A DNA stretch of 9,238 bases from positions 1 through 9,238 of the forward strand of contig JAJZOS010000026.1 in NCBI GenBank assembly GCA_021851985.1, given 5' to 3'. This document shows positions 1 to 4,801 of the stretch, piece after piece. Under the pieces are notes generated by a model. That model made no database searches, was not told the origin of the DNA, and saw only the letters and a program-made list of their open reading frames with translations. The position numbers were made by a program, and so were the translations under genes. The first letter of the stretch is position 1. Every line of letters starts with the position of its first letter. Origin of the DNA: Microcaldota archaeon. GTDB lineage: Archaea; Micrarchaeota; Micrarchaeia; Micrarchaeales; CABMGC01.

Positions 1-556
1 CCTCTGGTGCAAACCTGAATATGAGCTTGTTTATGTCCTTTATTAAATTCAGCAATCTTTCGAACGTCTGTTCCGGAGTGAGCTTCAGTTCATTTAGTAG
101 CCTGTCAGTCTTGTTGACGAAAAGCACCGGCTTTGCCTTCTCCTGCAGAGCCTGCCGCAACACCGTCTCTGTCTGAGGCATTATGCCCTCGACAGGATCG
201 ACAACAAGAACCACACCGTCGACAGCCCTCATGGACCTTGTTACGTGGCCTCCGAAATCAACGTGGCCGGGAGTGTCTATAAGATTTATTATATTGTCAG
301 CGCCCTTGTAGTTGAATGCAAGCGATATGTCCGCGGATTTTATCGTCATCCTTCTGTCCTTCTCTATTGCCTCGTAATTGGTGTAAAGCGCTTCGCCGGC
401 AGAGCTCTTTGATATGATGCCAGCCCTTGCAAGAAGAGAGTCTGTGAGCGTGGTCTTTCCGTGGTGCACGTGCGCTATTATGGCAACGTTACGTATGTGC
501 TCTATGTCATTCATTATCTTGACTACTTCCTCTGCTACGAACTCTTTTCTCACCAT
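1..556 (-). CDS. fusA: Translation elongation factor 2 (aEF-2), N-terminal 185 residues, truncated by the window edge
   Basis: This is the ribosomal translocase GTPase; only most of the G domain is visible. Seen: a start ATG at 554-556, the N-terminal helix, then G1 as AHVHHGKTT (residues 28-36), a switch I segment RRMTI (68-72), G3 DTPGHVD (94-100, with the catalytic His98), the FGGHVTRSMRAVDG block and G4 NKTD (148-151). Spacing and flanks match archaeal EF-2 closely. Two positions are odd. The usual Asp of AHxDHGKT is His31, and RGITI reads RRMTI, with Arg in place of Gly; the switch I Thr71 is kept. It is the last visible gene of the cluster, starting 4 nt after the uS7 stop, with AGGTAA just upstream as a Shine-Dalgarno match. 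The identification is certain; whether the rest of the protein is intact cannot be seen. Confidence 0.97.
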   Translation of the reverse strand, partial: MVRKEFVAEEVVKIMNDIEHIRNVAIIAHVHHGKTTLTDSLLARAGIISKSSAGEALYTNYEAIEKDRRMTIKSADISLAFNYKGADNIINLIDTPGHVDFGGHVTRSMRAVDGVVLVVDPVEGIMPQTETVLRQALQEKAKPVLFVNKTDRLLNELKLTPEQTFERLLNLIKDINKLIFRFAPE

Positions 557-560
557 ACGA

Positions 561-1328
561 TTACCTTGCTCTCTTTGCTATCCTTTCAGCTTCCACTCTT
601 TTCTTTATGGCATAGCTGTCTGGACTCTTCGACGCAGCGAGAAGTATCTCATTTGCAAGCGCATCTGAAAGAGTGCGCTTGTTCTTGAACGCCCCCATAA
701 GCCCGGCTAATGCAAGGTTTCTGAGTGCAACATCAAGCCTGCGCTGGGAACTTATGCCTACAGCAACATTATAGCTTATTCCACCATATCTCACTCTTGT
801 AGTATCTTCAATAGGGGCCGCATTCTGAAGTGCGTTTATGAGCACCTGCACAGGATTCTTTCCCGTCTTCTTGTTGATGATATCGAATGACTCCTGAAGC
901 ATGTGCACTACCTTGAGTTTCTTTCCCTGTAGCGCGCCCTTTCGCCTTATCACCTTGCCAGATATCTTCTTGCCCGTTCCTCCCCGCATAAGCTTGCTTA
1001 TGAACCTCTCCACTATGTCCGTATGCGCATTGTAGTATGCCTGATATTTCCTTCTGCCGAATATGTTTGGATATGGCCTCTTGCTCAGCTTTATATATGA
1101 CGCAAGGCTTGGATCATCTACCGCAAGCCCGCTTACAGAGTATTTTCCAAAAAGGAGTTGCGCATCGGAACTTATCTCTGCAGGCTTTGCGGATTTTCTT
1201 TGAATCTTTTTCGGACTTACAGGCTGCAGGTCCGTATCCGCAGCTTCCGGAAGCGCAACTTTCTTATCGGCCTTCTTTTCAGGCACCATAGGGACTTCCG
1301 TATCAACTGCAGTGTTCTCATCGCTCAT
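561..1328 (-). CDS. rps7: 30S ribosomal protein uS7 with a long N-terminal extension
   Basis: uS7 nucleates assembly of the small-subunit head and lines the E-site mRNA path. Seen: an archaeal uS7 core beginning at LFGKYSV, the DIVERFISKLMRGG helix, NPVQVLINALQNAAP, TRVRYGGISYNV, RRLDVALRNL and the C-terminal IKKRVEAERIAKRAR helix, so the gene is complete. Before the core lie about 53 residues rich in Lys, Ala, Pro and acidic residues with no predicted fold, which makes the protein longer than the roughly 200 residues usual in archaea. An ATG at 1332-1334 overlaps the uS12 stop (TAATG). The ATG at 1326-1328 lies 7 nt after GAGGT and is the better start, giving 255 residues. Translation is probably coupled to uS12. 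Confidence 0.96.
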   Translation of the reverse strand: MSDENTAVDTEVPMVPEKKADKKVALPEAADTDLQPVSPKKIQRKSAKPAEISSDAQLLFGKYSVSGLAVDDPSLASYIKLSKRPYPNIFGRRKYQAYYNAHTDIVERFISKLMRGGTGKKISGKVIRRKGALQGKKLKVVHMLQESFDIINKKTGKNPVQVLINALQNAAPIEDTTRVRYGGISYNVAVGISSQRRLDVALRNLALAGLMGAFKNKRTLSDALANEILLAASKSPDSYAIKKRVEAERIAKRAR

Positions 1329-1333
1329 AATCA

Positions 1334-1786
1334 TTACCTCTTAGGCTTTTCCTTCTTTCCTTTTACAATCTGATATATATCAGTGCCATTTAATGCTATA
1401 ACCCTGTATTTCAATCCGGGTATGCTTCCCATCTGGCCTCTCTGTGAACCGCCCATGCCCTGTATAGTAACCTCGTCATGCTCCTCTATGAAGTTTATTG
1501 TTCCATCGTAAGGCACGTATGCCCCAACAACCTTTCCGTTCTTTACCAGCTGCACCCTCACACATTTTATTAGACCGGAATGGGGCTGCTTCTGCTGAAG
1601 AACAAACTTCTGCAATACCAGCGCCTTGGCCATGGGAACTGTGCCTACAGGATCATATTTCTGCTTCAGTTTAAAGTACTTCCTCTTCCACCACTTCTTG
1701 AGCATCCTGTGCTTCTTTCTTTTTCTTATCAGTTCTTTTGCAGCAAATTCTCCTTTAGGCAAATATTCACCATCAATATTCTTCAT
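1334..1786 (-). CDS. rps12: 30S ribosomal protein uS12 (archaeal/eukaryotic RPS23 type)
   Basis: uS12 sits at the decoding centre and helps monitor codon-anticodon pairing. Seen over 150 residues: a basic N-terminal tail (RKRKKHRMLKKWWKRK), VGTVPMAKALVLQK, KQPHSGLIKCVRVQL (66-80), the HDEVTIQGMGG loop and SIPGLKYRV. These are the landmarks of archaeal and eukaryotic uS12, and the length is normal. Two usually invariant spots differ. The QPNSA loop reads QPHSG (67-71), and the Asp of GDIPG is Ser121; in bacteria the equivalent Asp is the one that gets methylthiolated. The start ATG lies inside the 3' end of eL30 (14-nt overlap) and has no clear Shine-Dalgarno sequence, so it probably depends on coupling to eL30. 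The stop overlaps the upstream ATG of uS7. Confidence 0.97.
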   Translation of the reverse strand: MKNIDGEYLPKGEFAAKELIRKRKKHRMLKKWWKRKYFKLKQKYDPVGTVPMAKALVLQKFVLQQKQPHSGLIKCVRVQLVKNGKVVGAYVPYDGTINFIEEHDEVTIQGMGGSQRGQMGSIPGLKYRVIALNGTDIYQIVKGKKEKPKR

Positions 1787-2072
1787 TTAATATGTTAGAG
1801 TTTCCGGATTCCACTACGGCAAGCCCGTTTATCGAATAGGGTTTACCGCATACAGTACCAAGATCCATTGAACTGCCGTCGAACGTTATCAGCCTTATTC
1901 CTGCAATCTTGCATGCATGGCTTATGTCATCGATAAGGTCTTTCCTGCCCTTCCTTGCTATCACCACTGCCTTTGCAGAATTTGTATTTACTGCGCGCAC
2001 AACGTCCCGGTAGCCCAGGCTGACCTTGCCAGTATCCACAGCAAGCCTAACATCGTTGTTCAAATCAGCCAC
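1773..2072 (-). CDS. rpl30e: 50S ribosomal protein eL30 (L7Ae/L30e superfamily)
   Basis: eL30 is a large-subunit RNA-binding protein of the kink-turn binding L7Ae fold. Seen over 99 residues: DTGKVSLGYRDVVRAV, AKAVVIARKGRKDLIDDI, CKIAGIRLITFDGSSMDLGTVCGKP and LAVVESGNSNIL, in the order and spacing of archaeal L30e. The start is GTG at 2070-2072, preceded by GAGATGAT, which matches the 16S 3'-end complement with one mismatch. It is the first gene of the cluster, with a promoter directly upstream. In many archaea this gene follows the RNA polymerase A subunit genes and precedes nusA. Here neither flanks it: uS12 begins inside its 3' end. Confidence 0.95.
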   Translation of the reverse strand: MADLNNDVRLAVDTGKVSLGYRDVVRAVNTNSAKAVVIARKGRKDLIDDISHACKIAGIRLITFDGSSMDLGTVCGKPYSINGLAVVESGNSNILNEEY

Positions 2073-2145
2073 GCTATCATCTCAATTTTATCTAGAATGC
2101 AAATTGCATCTGGACGAAACAGCGATATGATATTCCTTCAAAAGG

Positions 2146-2153
2146 TATTTAAA
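2146..2153 (-). promoter_or_regulatory. TATA box of the eL30-uS12-uS7-EF-2 cluster
   Basis: On the minus strand the sequence reads TTTAAATA, about 75 nt upstream of the eL30 GTG. Transcription would start near 2120-2125 and give a leader of about 50 nt, consistent with the Shine-Dalgarno match in front of this gene. This is a consensus judgement only. Confidence 0.6.
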
Positions 2154-2200
2154 CCTAATTATGGTTTTGGCGTTGATGTAGAGCGCATGCCAATTACCAA

Positions 2201-2222
2201 TATAACAGGCCGCGTTGTTATA
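2201..2222. repeat. Inverted repeat upstream of the metallopeptidase promoter
   Basis: TATAACA and TGTTATA form perfect 7-bp arms around an 8-nt spacer, ending 18 bp before the TATA box of the plus-strand gene. The position suits a regulator binding site for the divergent region. A/T-rich arms of this length can also arise by chance, and no regulator is known. Confidence 0.35.
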
Positions 2223-2240
2223 ATGTATTTTTTATGAAAG

Positions 2241-2248
2241 TTTATATA
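2241..2248 (+). promoter_or_regulatory. TATA box of the putative metallopeptidase gene
   Basis: TTTATATA preceded by the purine-rich GAAAG (BRE-like) is centred about 32 bp before the ATG at 2277. The mRNA would be leaderless or have a leader of a few nucleotides, and no Shine-Dalgarno sequence precedes the ATG. Confidence 0.7.
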
Positions 2249-2276
2249 TCAGAAAACAGCCAAGATATACGATTGG

Positions 2277-3230
2277 ATGAGCGCCCAAAAACTGAATGTC
2301 GACGTAAGCTACGAGTTTTCAGTGCATTCGGGATTACTTGCAGATGCTTACATAAGCAGAGATGCCAAAAATTCTGCGCGAGTAGCGTATGAAAATAGGT
2401 ATACGCTGGCGACAAAAGAAGACTTGATGGTTAAGCATTATTTAGATAAATATAGTTCAGATCCGATACTTAATGCAACAGGAATCGTTAACCAGATTGC
2501 AGCGTCTGTTTTATTTGCAGCAGATCTGGAGATTTGTGGCCAACCGGATGACATAACACGTGTTTCTGTAAAATTGAAAGGAGATATAGAAGATACCTTA
2601 TATGGAAGGGCTGTAGTGCTGCATGATTTAATCTACATAAATCCACAGATATTCAATTCTACAGGAATGGTATATGAAAGTGTAATAACGCACGAATTCG
2701 GGCACATACTTCAGCACCATAGTGGAATACGCTATGGAGAAGAGGAGAAGTATGATTGGGATATCTCCAGGGCAAAATCGTTTGGCATGCGCGCATTCTT
2801 TGAGGGAGGAGCAGAATTATTTTCTGCATACGTACTTTCGAATATACTCCATTCAAATTCGGGATATGATGAAAAAATTGAATTTGTTTTTAAACATATT
2901 GCTGCAACAGGCGGATTTGATCCCGATGTGCTGAAAAACAGCGCATTTGCGGAGAAAATTTTAGATTATGATAAAATAGATTCGTTATTAAGAAATAATT
3001 GGAATGGCAATGTACCGGCAGTCTATCTTGAAGCCGCTAAAATAGTGCTTATGAAACTGCATTCTGAAGGCTTGGACCTGGATAAGACCGTAAAATTCTT
3101 CTTCTCTAAGAACATTGACCCATGGGAAGGATATGCAAAGGCTCTTGGGAATGCATATAAACGTCACGCACTAGAAATCGCTTTGAAGCAGGTTCAGAGG
3201 CTTAGACAAAGCACTAGCGAATATGATTGA
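2277..3230 (+). CDS. Putative gluzincin-like zinc metallopeptidase, family not recognised
   Basis: The protein has 317 residues, no signal peptide and no membrane segment, so it is probably cytoplasmic. Seen: ITHEFGHIL with a HExxH zinc motif at His139-His143, and 33 residues later FFEGGAELFSAYV, where Glu176 or Glu180 could be the third zinc ligand as in gluzincins. Before the motif, VVLHDLIYINPQIF resembles the edge strand that precedes the active-site helix in such enzymes. The C-terminal 120 residues are helical and charged. Peptidase activity is inferred from the motif only; the substrate is unknown. The gene has its own TATA box, diverges from the ribosomal cluster and is followed by a T-rich terminator, so it stands alone. 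Confidence 0.7.
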   Translation: MSAQKLNVDVSYEFSVHSGLLADAYISRDAKNSARVAYENRYTLATKEDLMVKHYLDKYSSDPILNATGIVNQIAASVLFAADLEICGQPDDITRVSVKLKGDIEDTLYGRAVVLHDLIYINPQIFNSTGMVYESVITHEFGHILQHHSGIRYGEEEKYDWDISRAKSFGMRAFFEGGAELFSAYVLSNILHSNSGYDEKIEFVFKHIAATGGFDPDVLKNSAFAEKILDYDKIDSLLRNNWNGNVPAVYLEAAKIVLMKLHSEGLDLDKTVKFFFSKNIDPWEGYAKALGNAYKRHALEIALKQVQRLRQSTSEYD

Positions 3231-3264
3231 GAATAAATAACTGTGATTTGGAGATGCGATTGCC

Positions 3265-3274
3265 CTTCTTTTTA
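3265..3274 (+). terminator. T-rich terminator after the metallopeptidase
   Basis: CTTCTTTTTA lies 35 nt after the stop codon, without a stable hairpin. T-tracts of this kind end transcription in archaea. It also separates the gene from the tRNA downstream. Confidence 0.45.
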
Positions 3275-3327
3275 TACAAATTTTATCTATTAAGTGCGGG
3301 TGCTGGTTTACTGGTTCGCACAAAGTC

Positions 3328-3335
3328 TTTAAACT
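3328..3335 (+). promoter_or_regulatory. TATA box of tRNA-Phe
   Basis: TTTAAACT lies 22-29 bp upstream of the first base of the mature tRNA, the expected distance if transcription begins at or just before position 3355. Its flank, CAAAGTCTTTAAA, recurs in inverted form in the toxin-antitoxin promoter. Confidence 0.6.
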
Positions 3336-3356
3336 TTAGGTGCATAACTTAAGTGC

Positions 3357-3430
3357 GCCGCAGTAGCTCAGTCCGGGAGAGCGTCCGGCTGAAGACCGGA
3401 ATGTCGTCGGTTCAAATCCGACCTGCGGCA
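3357..3430 (+). tRNA. tRNA-Phe (anticodon GAA)
   Basis: The gene is 74 nt with a full cloverleaf. The acceptor stem GCCGCAG/CTGCGGC pairs perfectly. The D stem is GCTC/GAGC, the anticodon stem TCCGG/CCGGA has loop CTGAAGA (anticodon GAA, Phe), and the T stem GTCGG/CCGAC has loop TTCAAAT. The discriminator base is A. CCA is not encoded, so it must be added by the CCA-adding enzyme. There is no intron. The gene converges with the toxin gene, whose stop lies 19 nt downstream. Parts of its 3' half are repeated near 4221-4261. Confidence 0.98.
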
Positions 3431-3449
3431 ATCATTGCTATTTTGAAAT

Positions 3450-3860
3450 TTAGAGATATTGTATCAAGTCTTTGGTTTTCCAAATCTTTATTGTTTTTTG
3501 TCTTTGGAAATCATTATCATCACTCCATATACCATCATTTTCTAGAGCTAAAGCAAGTGCTATAAATGAAGTATCATTAGGATCTATTTTGTCCATGATT
3601 TGCTTTGCTTCTTCAAATTTGTATTTGAGTATAGAGTCATCAACTACGTATAGACTATTCAGAATAAGAGCCATGAGATTATCAAAAGCATCCTTCGTCA
3701 ATTCGGTTTTTTTTAATATGTCGCTTTTGTTGTCTTCAAGTTCGGTTTTTGCAAAGGAAGGGGCTAGGAGAAGAAATTTGTCTGAATATATTATCTTTCT
3801 ACTAACCGAATCTTTGACTAGAGCTGCAATTATTCTGTTAGTATCTACTACAAGTATCAT
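3450..3860 (-). CDS. vapC: PIN-domain ribonuclease toxin (VapC-like)
   Basis: A single PIN domain of 136 residues, expected to be a Mg2+-dependent endoribonuclease that is held inactive by the upstream antitoxin. Seen: VVDTN with Asp6, an acidic residue at Glu40 (KTELEDN), PNDTSFIALAL with Asp96, and WSDDNDF with Asp114/Asp115. This is the full acidic set and normal VapC length, so the active site looks intact. The ATG overlaps the antitoxin stop as ATGA (3857-3860), the classic coupled arrangement. Base composition is visibly more A+T-rich than in the ribosomal genes. The 3' end converges on tRNA-Phe. The RNA target cannot be read from the sequence. Confidence 0.9.
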   Translation of the reverse strand: MILVVDTNRIIAALVKDSVSRKIIYSDKFLLLAPSFAKTELEDNKSDILKKTELTKDAFDNLMALILNSLYVVDDSILKYKFEEAKQIMDKIDPNDTSFIALALALENDGIWSDDNDFQRQKTIKIWKTKDLIQYL

Positions 3861-4078
3861 TTTTCTAGCCTCTTACGTATTTGCGCCTTAACCCTATTTC
3901 CTATAGTTTCTGCGTCCTTTTCCGTAAGATGGCTATTCTTTAACATTCTCTCAACTAAATCTAATTCCAAAAGCTTCTTTTCAAATGCAATCCTAGCTAT
4001 ATCGCTCCATTTGAGCTCTGTGTGTTCCTTCATTTTCTTGTAAAGTTGTTCAGATACAGATAAAGTGATATTGACCAT
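3857..4078 (-). CDS. vapB: VapB-like antitoxin (ribbon-helix-helix type N-terminus)
   Basis: A small charged protein of 73 residues that would bind and neutralise the PIN toxin and repress the operon. Seen: VNITLSVSEQLYKKMKEH, a strand followed by a helix as in ribbon-helix-helix antitoxins, then KWSDIARIAFEKKL and a basic C-terminal tail that would contact the toxin. An in-frame ATG at 4106-4108 was rejected because it lies within or next to the TATA box. The ATG at 4076-4078 fits both the promoter and the usual MVNITLS start of archaeal relatives. The stop overlaps the toxin ATG by 4 nt. Confidence 0.87.
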   Translation of the reverse strand: MVNITLSVSEQLYKKMKEHTELKWSDIARIAFEKKLLELDLVERMLKNSHLTEKDAETIGNRVKAQIRKRLEK

Positions 4079-4084
4079 TTCTAG

Positions 4085-4117
4085 CACATGTGAATTATGT
4101 GTAAACACATATTTAAG
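4085..4117 (-). promoter_or_regulatory. Toxin-antitoxin promoter with two palindromes (probable operator)
   Basis: On the minus strand CTTAAATA (4110-4117) is the TATA box. Between it and the antitoxin ATG lie the palindrome ATGTGT-AA-ACACAT (4097-4110) and the perfect 8-bp palindrome CACATGTG (4085-4092). Both cover the expected transcription start near 4087. This placement fits autorepression by the VapB-VapC complex. The role is inferred from position and symmetry. Confidence 0.65.
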
Positions 4118-4220
4118 ACTTTGTATTGCGCAGGCTCAAAGTGATGAAACTTGACTTTGCATATTACTTGTATGTCTTTGTATATCAGTTCGCCTTTTGG
4201 GAATACCTTTTCTCATCGAA

Positions 4221-4231
4221 GACCTGCGGCA
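4221..4231 (+). repeat. Exact 11-bp copy of the tRNA-Phe 3' end
   Basis: GACCTGCGGCA is identical to positions 3420-3430, the last 11 bases of tRNA-Phe including the discriminator. It lies 801 bp away in direct orientation, on the far side of the toxin-antitoxin operon. This is what an attR remnant of an element integrated into the tRNA 3' end would look like. No integrase gene is visible. Confidence 0.6.
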
Positions 4232-4249
4232 TATTTTCTTCACGAAGAA

Positions 4250-4261
4250 GTCGGTTCAAAT
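4250..4261 (+). repeat. Exact 12-bp copy of the tRNA-Phe T-arm
   Basis: GTCGGTTCAAAT is identical to positions 3406-3417 (T stem 5' strand and T loop), in direct orientation and 18 bp after the copy of the tRNA 3' end. The following bases cannot pair to close a T stem, so this is not a working tRNA. It may be a second, older integration scar. Confidence 0.6.
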
Positions 4262-4294
4262 ACGCAATTTTAGACGTTTTCTTGTTTAGTAACA

Positions 4295-4302
4295 TATTTA
4301 AA
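4295..4302 (+). promoter_or_regulatory. TATA box of the small membrane protein gene
   Basis: TATTTAAA is centred 27 bp before the ATG at 4325, so the transcript should be leaderless. The flank ACATATTTAAAGACTT is nearly identical to the toxin-antitoxin promoter flank. Confidence 0.65.
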
Positions 4303-4324
4303 GACTTAATGATTAAATCAGTTA

Positions 4325-4591
4325 ATGTCAAATTTATTTGTAGATCTAGTAGGATGGACAGGTGCAGTACTAATTTTGTTAGCATATTATATGATAACTT
4401 CTAAGAAAATAAATTCGTCATCTAAATTGTATCAAGGAATGAATTTTGTTGGAGCAATTGGATTAATAATAAATGGATATTATTATCTTGCTTATCCGTC
4501 TGCAGCACTGAATTTTGTTTGGGCAATTATTGCAATATGGGGATTAGTTGTGTCAAAAAATCCATGCACTAATACAAAAGGTAAATTCTAG
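4325..4591 (+). CDS. Small integral membrane protein, CBU_0592-like
   Basis: A protein of 88 residues with three hydrophobic segments, at roughly residues 5-24, 40-58 and 60-78. The pattern GWTGAVLILLAYYMITSKKINSSS..LYQGMNFVGAIGLIINGYYYLAYPSAALNFVWAIIAIWGL matches what I know of the CBU_0592-like small membrane domain: Gly-rich first helix, LAY, a short charged loop, YQ-x-N-x-x-G, then PS-x-x-N-x-x-WA. That family has no established function, although the domain is found alone or fused in bacteria and archaea. The short, A+T-rich gene sits next to the tRNA-derived repeats and has its own leaderless promoter. Family assignment is from memory of the pattern. Confidence 0.75.
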   Translation: MSNLFVDLVGWTGAVLILLAYYMITSKKINSSSKLYQGMNFVGAIGLIINGYYYLAYPSAALNFVWAIIAIWGLVVSKNPCTNTKGKF

Positions 4592-4593
4592 TA

Positions 4594-4600
4594 TATTTTT
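4594..4600 (+). terminator. T-tract terminator after the small membrane protein gene
   Basis: TATTTTT begins 3 nt after the stop codon, with no hairpin; a plausible archaeal U-tract terminator. From here to about 4700 I see only A+T-rich sequence with no gene. Confidence 0.4.
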
Positions 4601-4705
4601 GGACACGGACAGTTTATTTGAATATGAAATGTAACAAATTTCTTATTTTATGGATTATGCAAAGTTCCTAATTAATAACAAATAAGATAATATTTATTAA
4701 TCTTT

Positions 4706-4717
4706 ATTTTATATAAA
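4706..4717 (+). promoter_or_regulatory. TATA-like promoter of the NicO-like transporter
   Basis: ATTTTATATAAA is centred near 4712. By the spacing seen at other genes here, transcription and translation would begin at about 4736-4745, well upstream of the first canonical in-frame start at 4802. Confidence 0.5.
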
Positions 4718-4738
4718 TAAGAATTTCAGAGTGATTCT

Positions 4739-4801
4739 ATCAGGATAAACAGGAGTGTTGCAGCAATAGCGGTAATACTTGCAATAGTAATAATAACGGT
4801 A
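4739..4801 (+). other. Open in-frame extension coding for a probable N-terminal membrane segment
   Basis: The reading frame of the transporter stays open back to 4721 and spells IRINRSVAAI followed by AVILAIVIITV. This is a basic stretch and then a long hydrophobic run, exactly like the start of a membrane protein. No ATG, GTG or TTG occurs in this frame before 4802. Candidate non-canonical starts are ATC at 4739 and ATA at 4745. The sequence GAGTGAT at 4729-4735 resembles a Shine-Dalgarno. A GTG at 4731 is in another frame and meets a stop after five codons. Confidence 0.55.

Noticed and set aside
414..1373. Plus-strand open frames opposite EF-2, uS7 and uS12
   Set aside because: They are antisense shadows of strongly conserved genes, with no domain or promoter support.
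4205..4275. A permuted or intron-bearing tRNA built from the tRNA-like pieces at 4218-4261
   Set aside because: The T stem cannot close (GTCGG faces ACGCA), only 18 bases separate the pieces, and no D arm, anticodon stem or 5' acceptor strand is present nearby.
4185..4385. Minus-strand open frame of 66 codons overlapping the start of the small membrane gene
   Set aside because: It runs antisense across a promoter and the tRNA-derived repeats, has no recognisable domain and no promoter of its own. It could be decayed element sequence, but this cannot be supported.
4126..4404. Plus-strand open frame of 92 codons across the repeat region
   Set aside because: Composition is unlike a real protein (Phe/Tyr/Ser-rich, random) and it overlaps the better-supported membrane protein gene in another frame.
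4642..4721. CTTATTT and two AAATAAG copies that could form hairpins in the intergenic region
   Set aside because: Seven-base A/T arms with loops of about 30 or more bases are expected by chance in such A+T-rich sequence.
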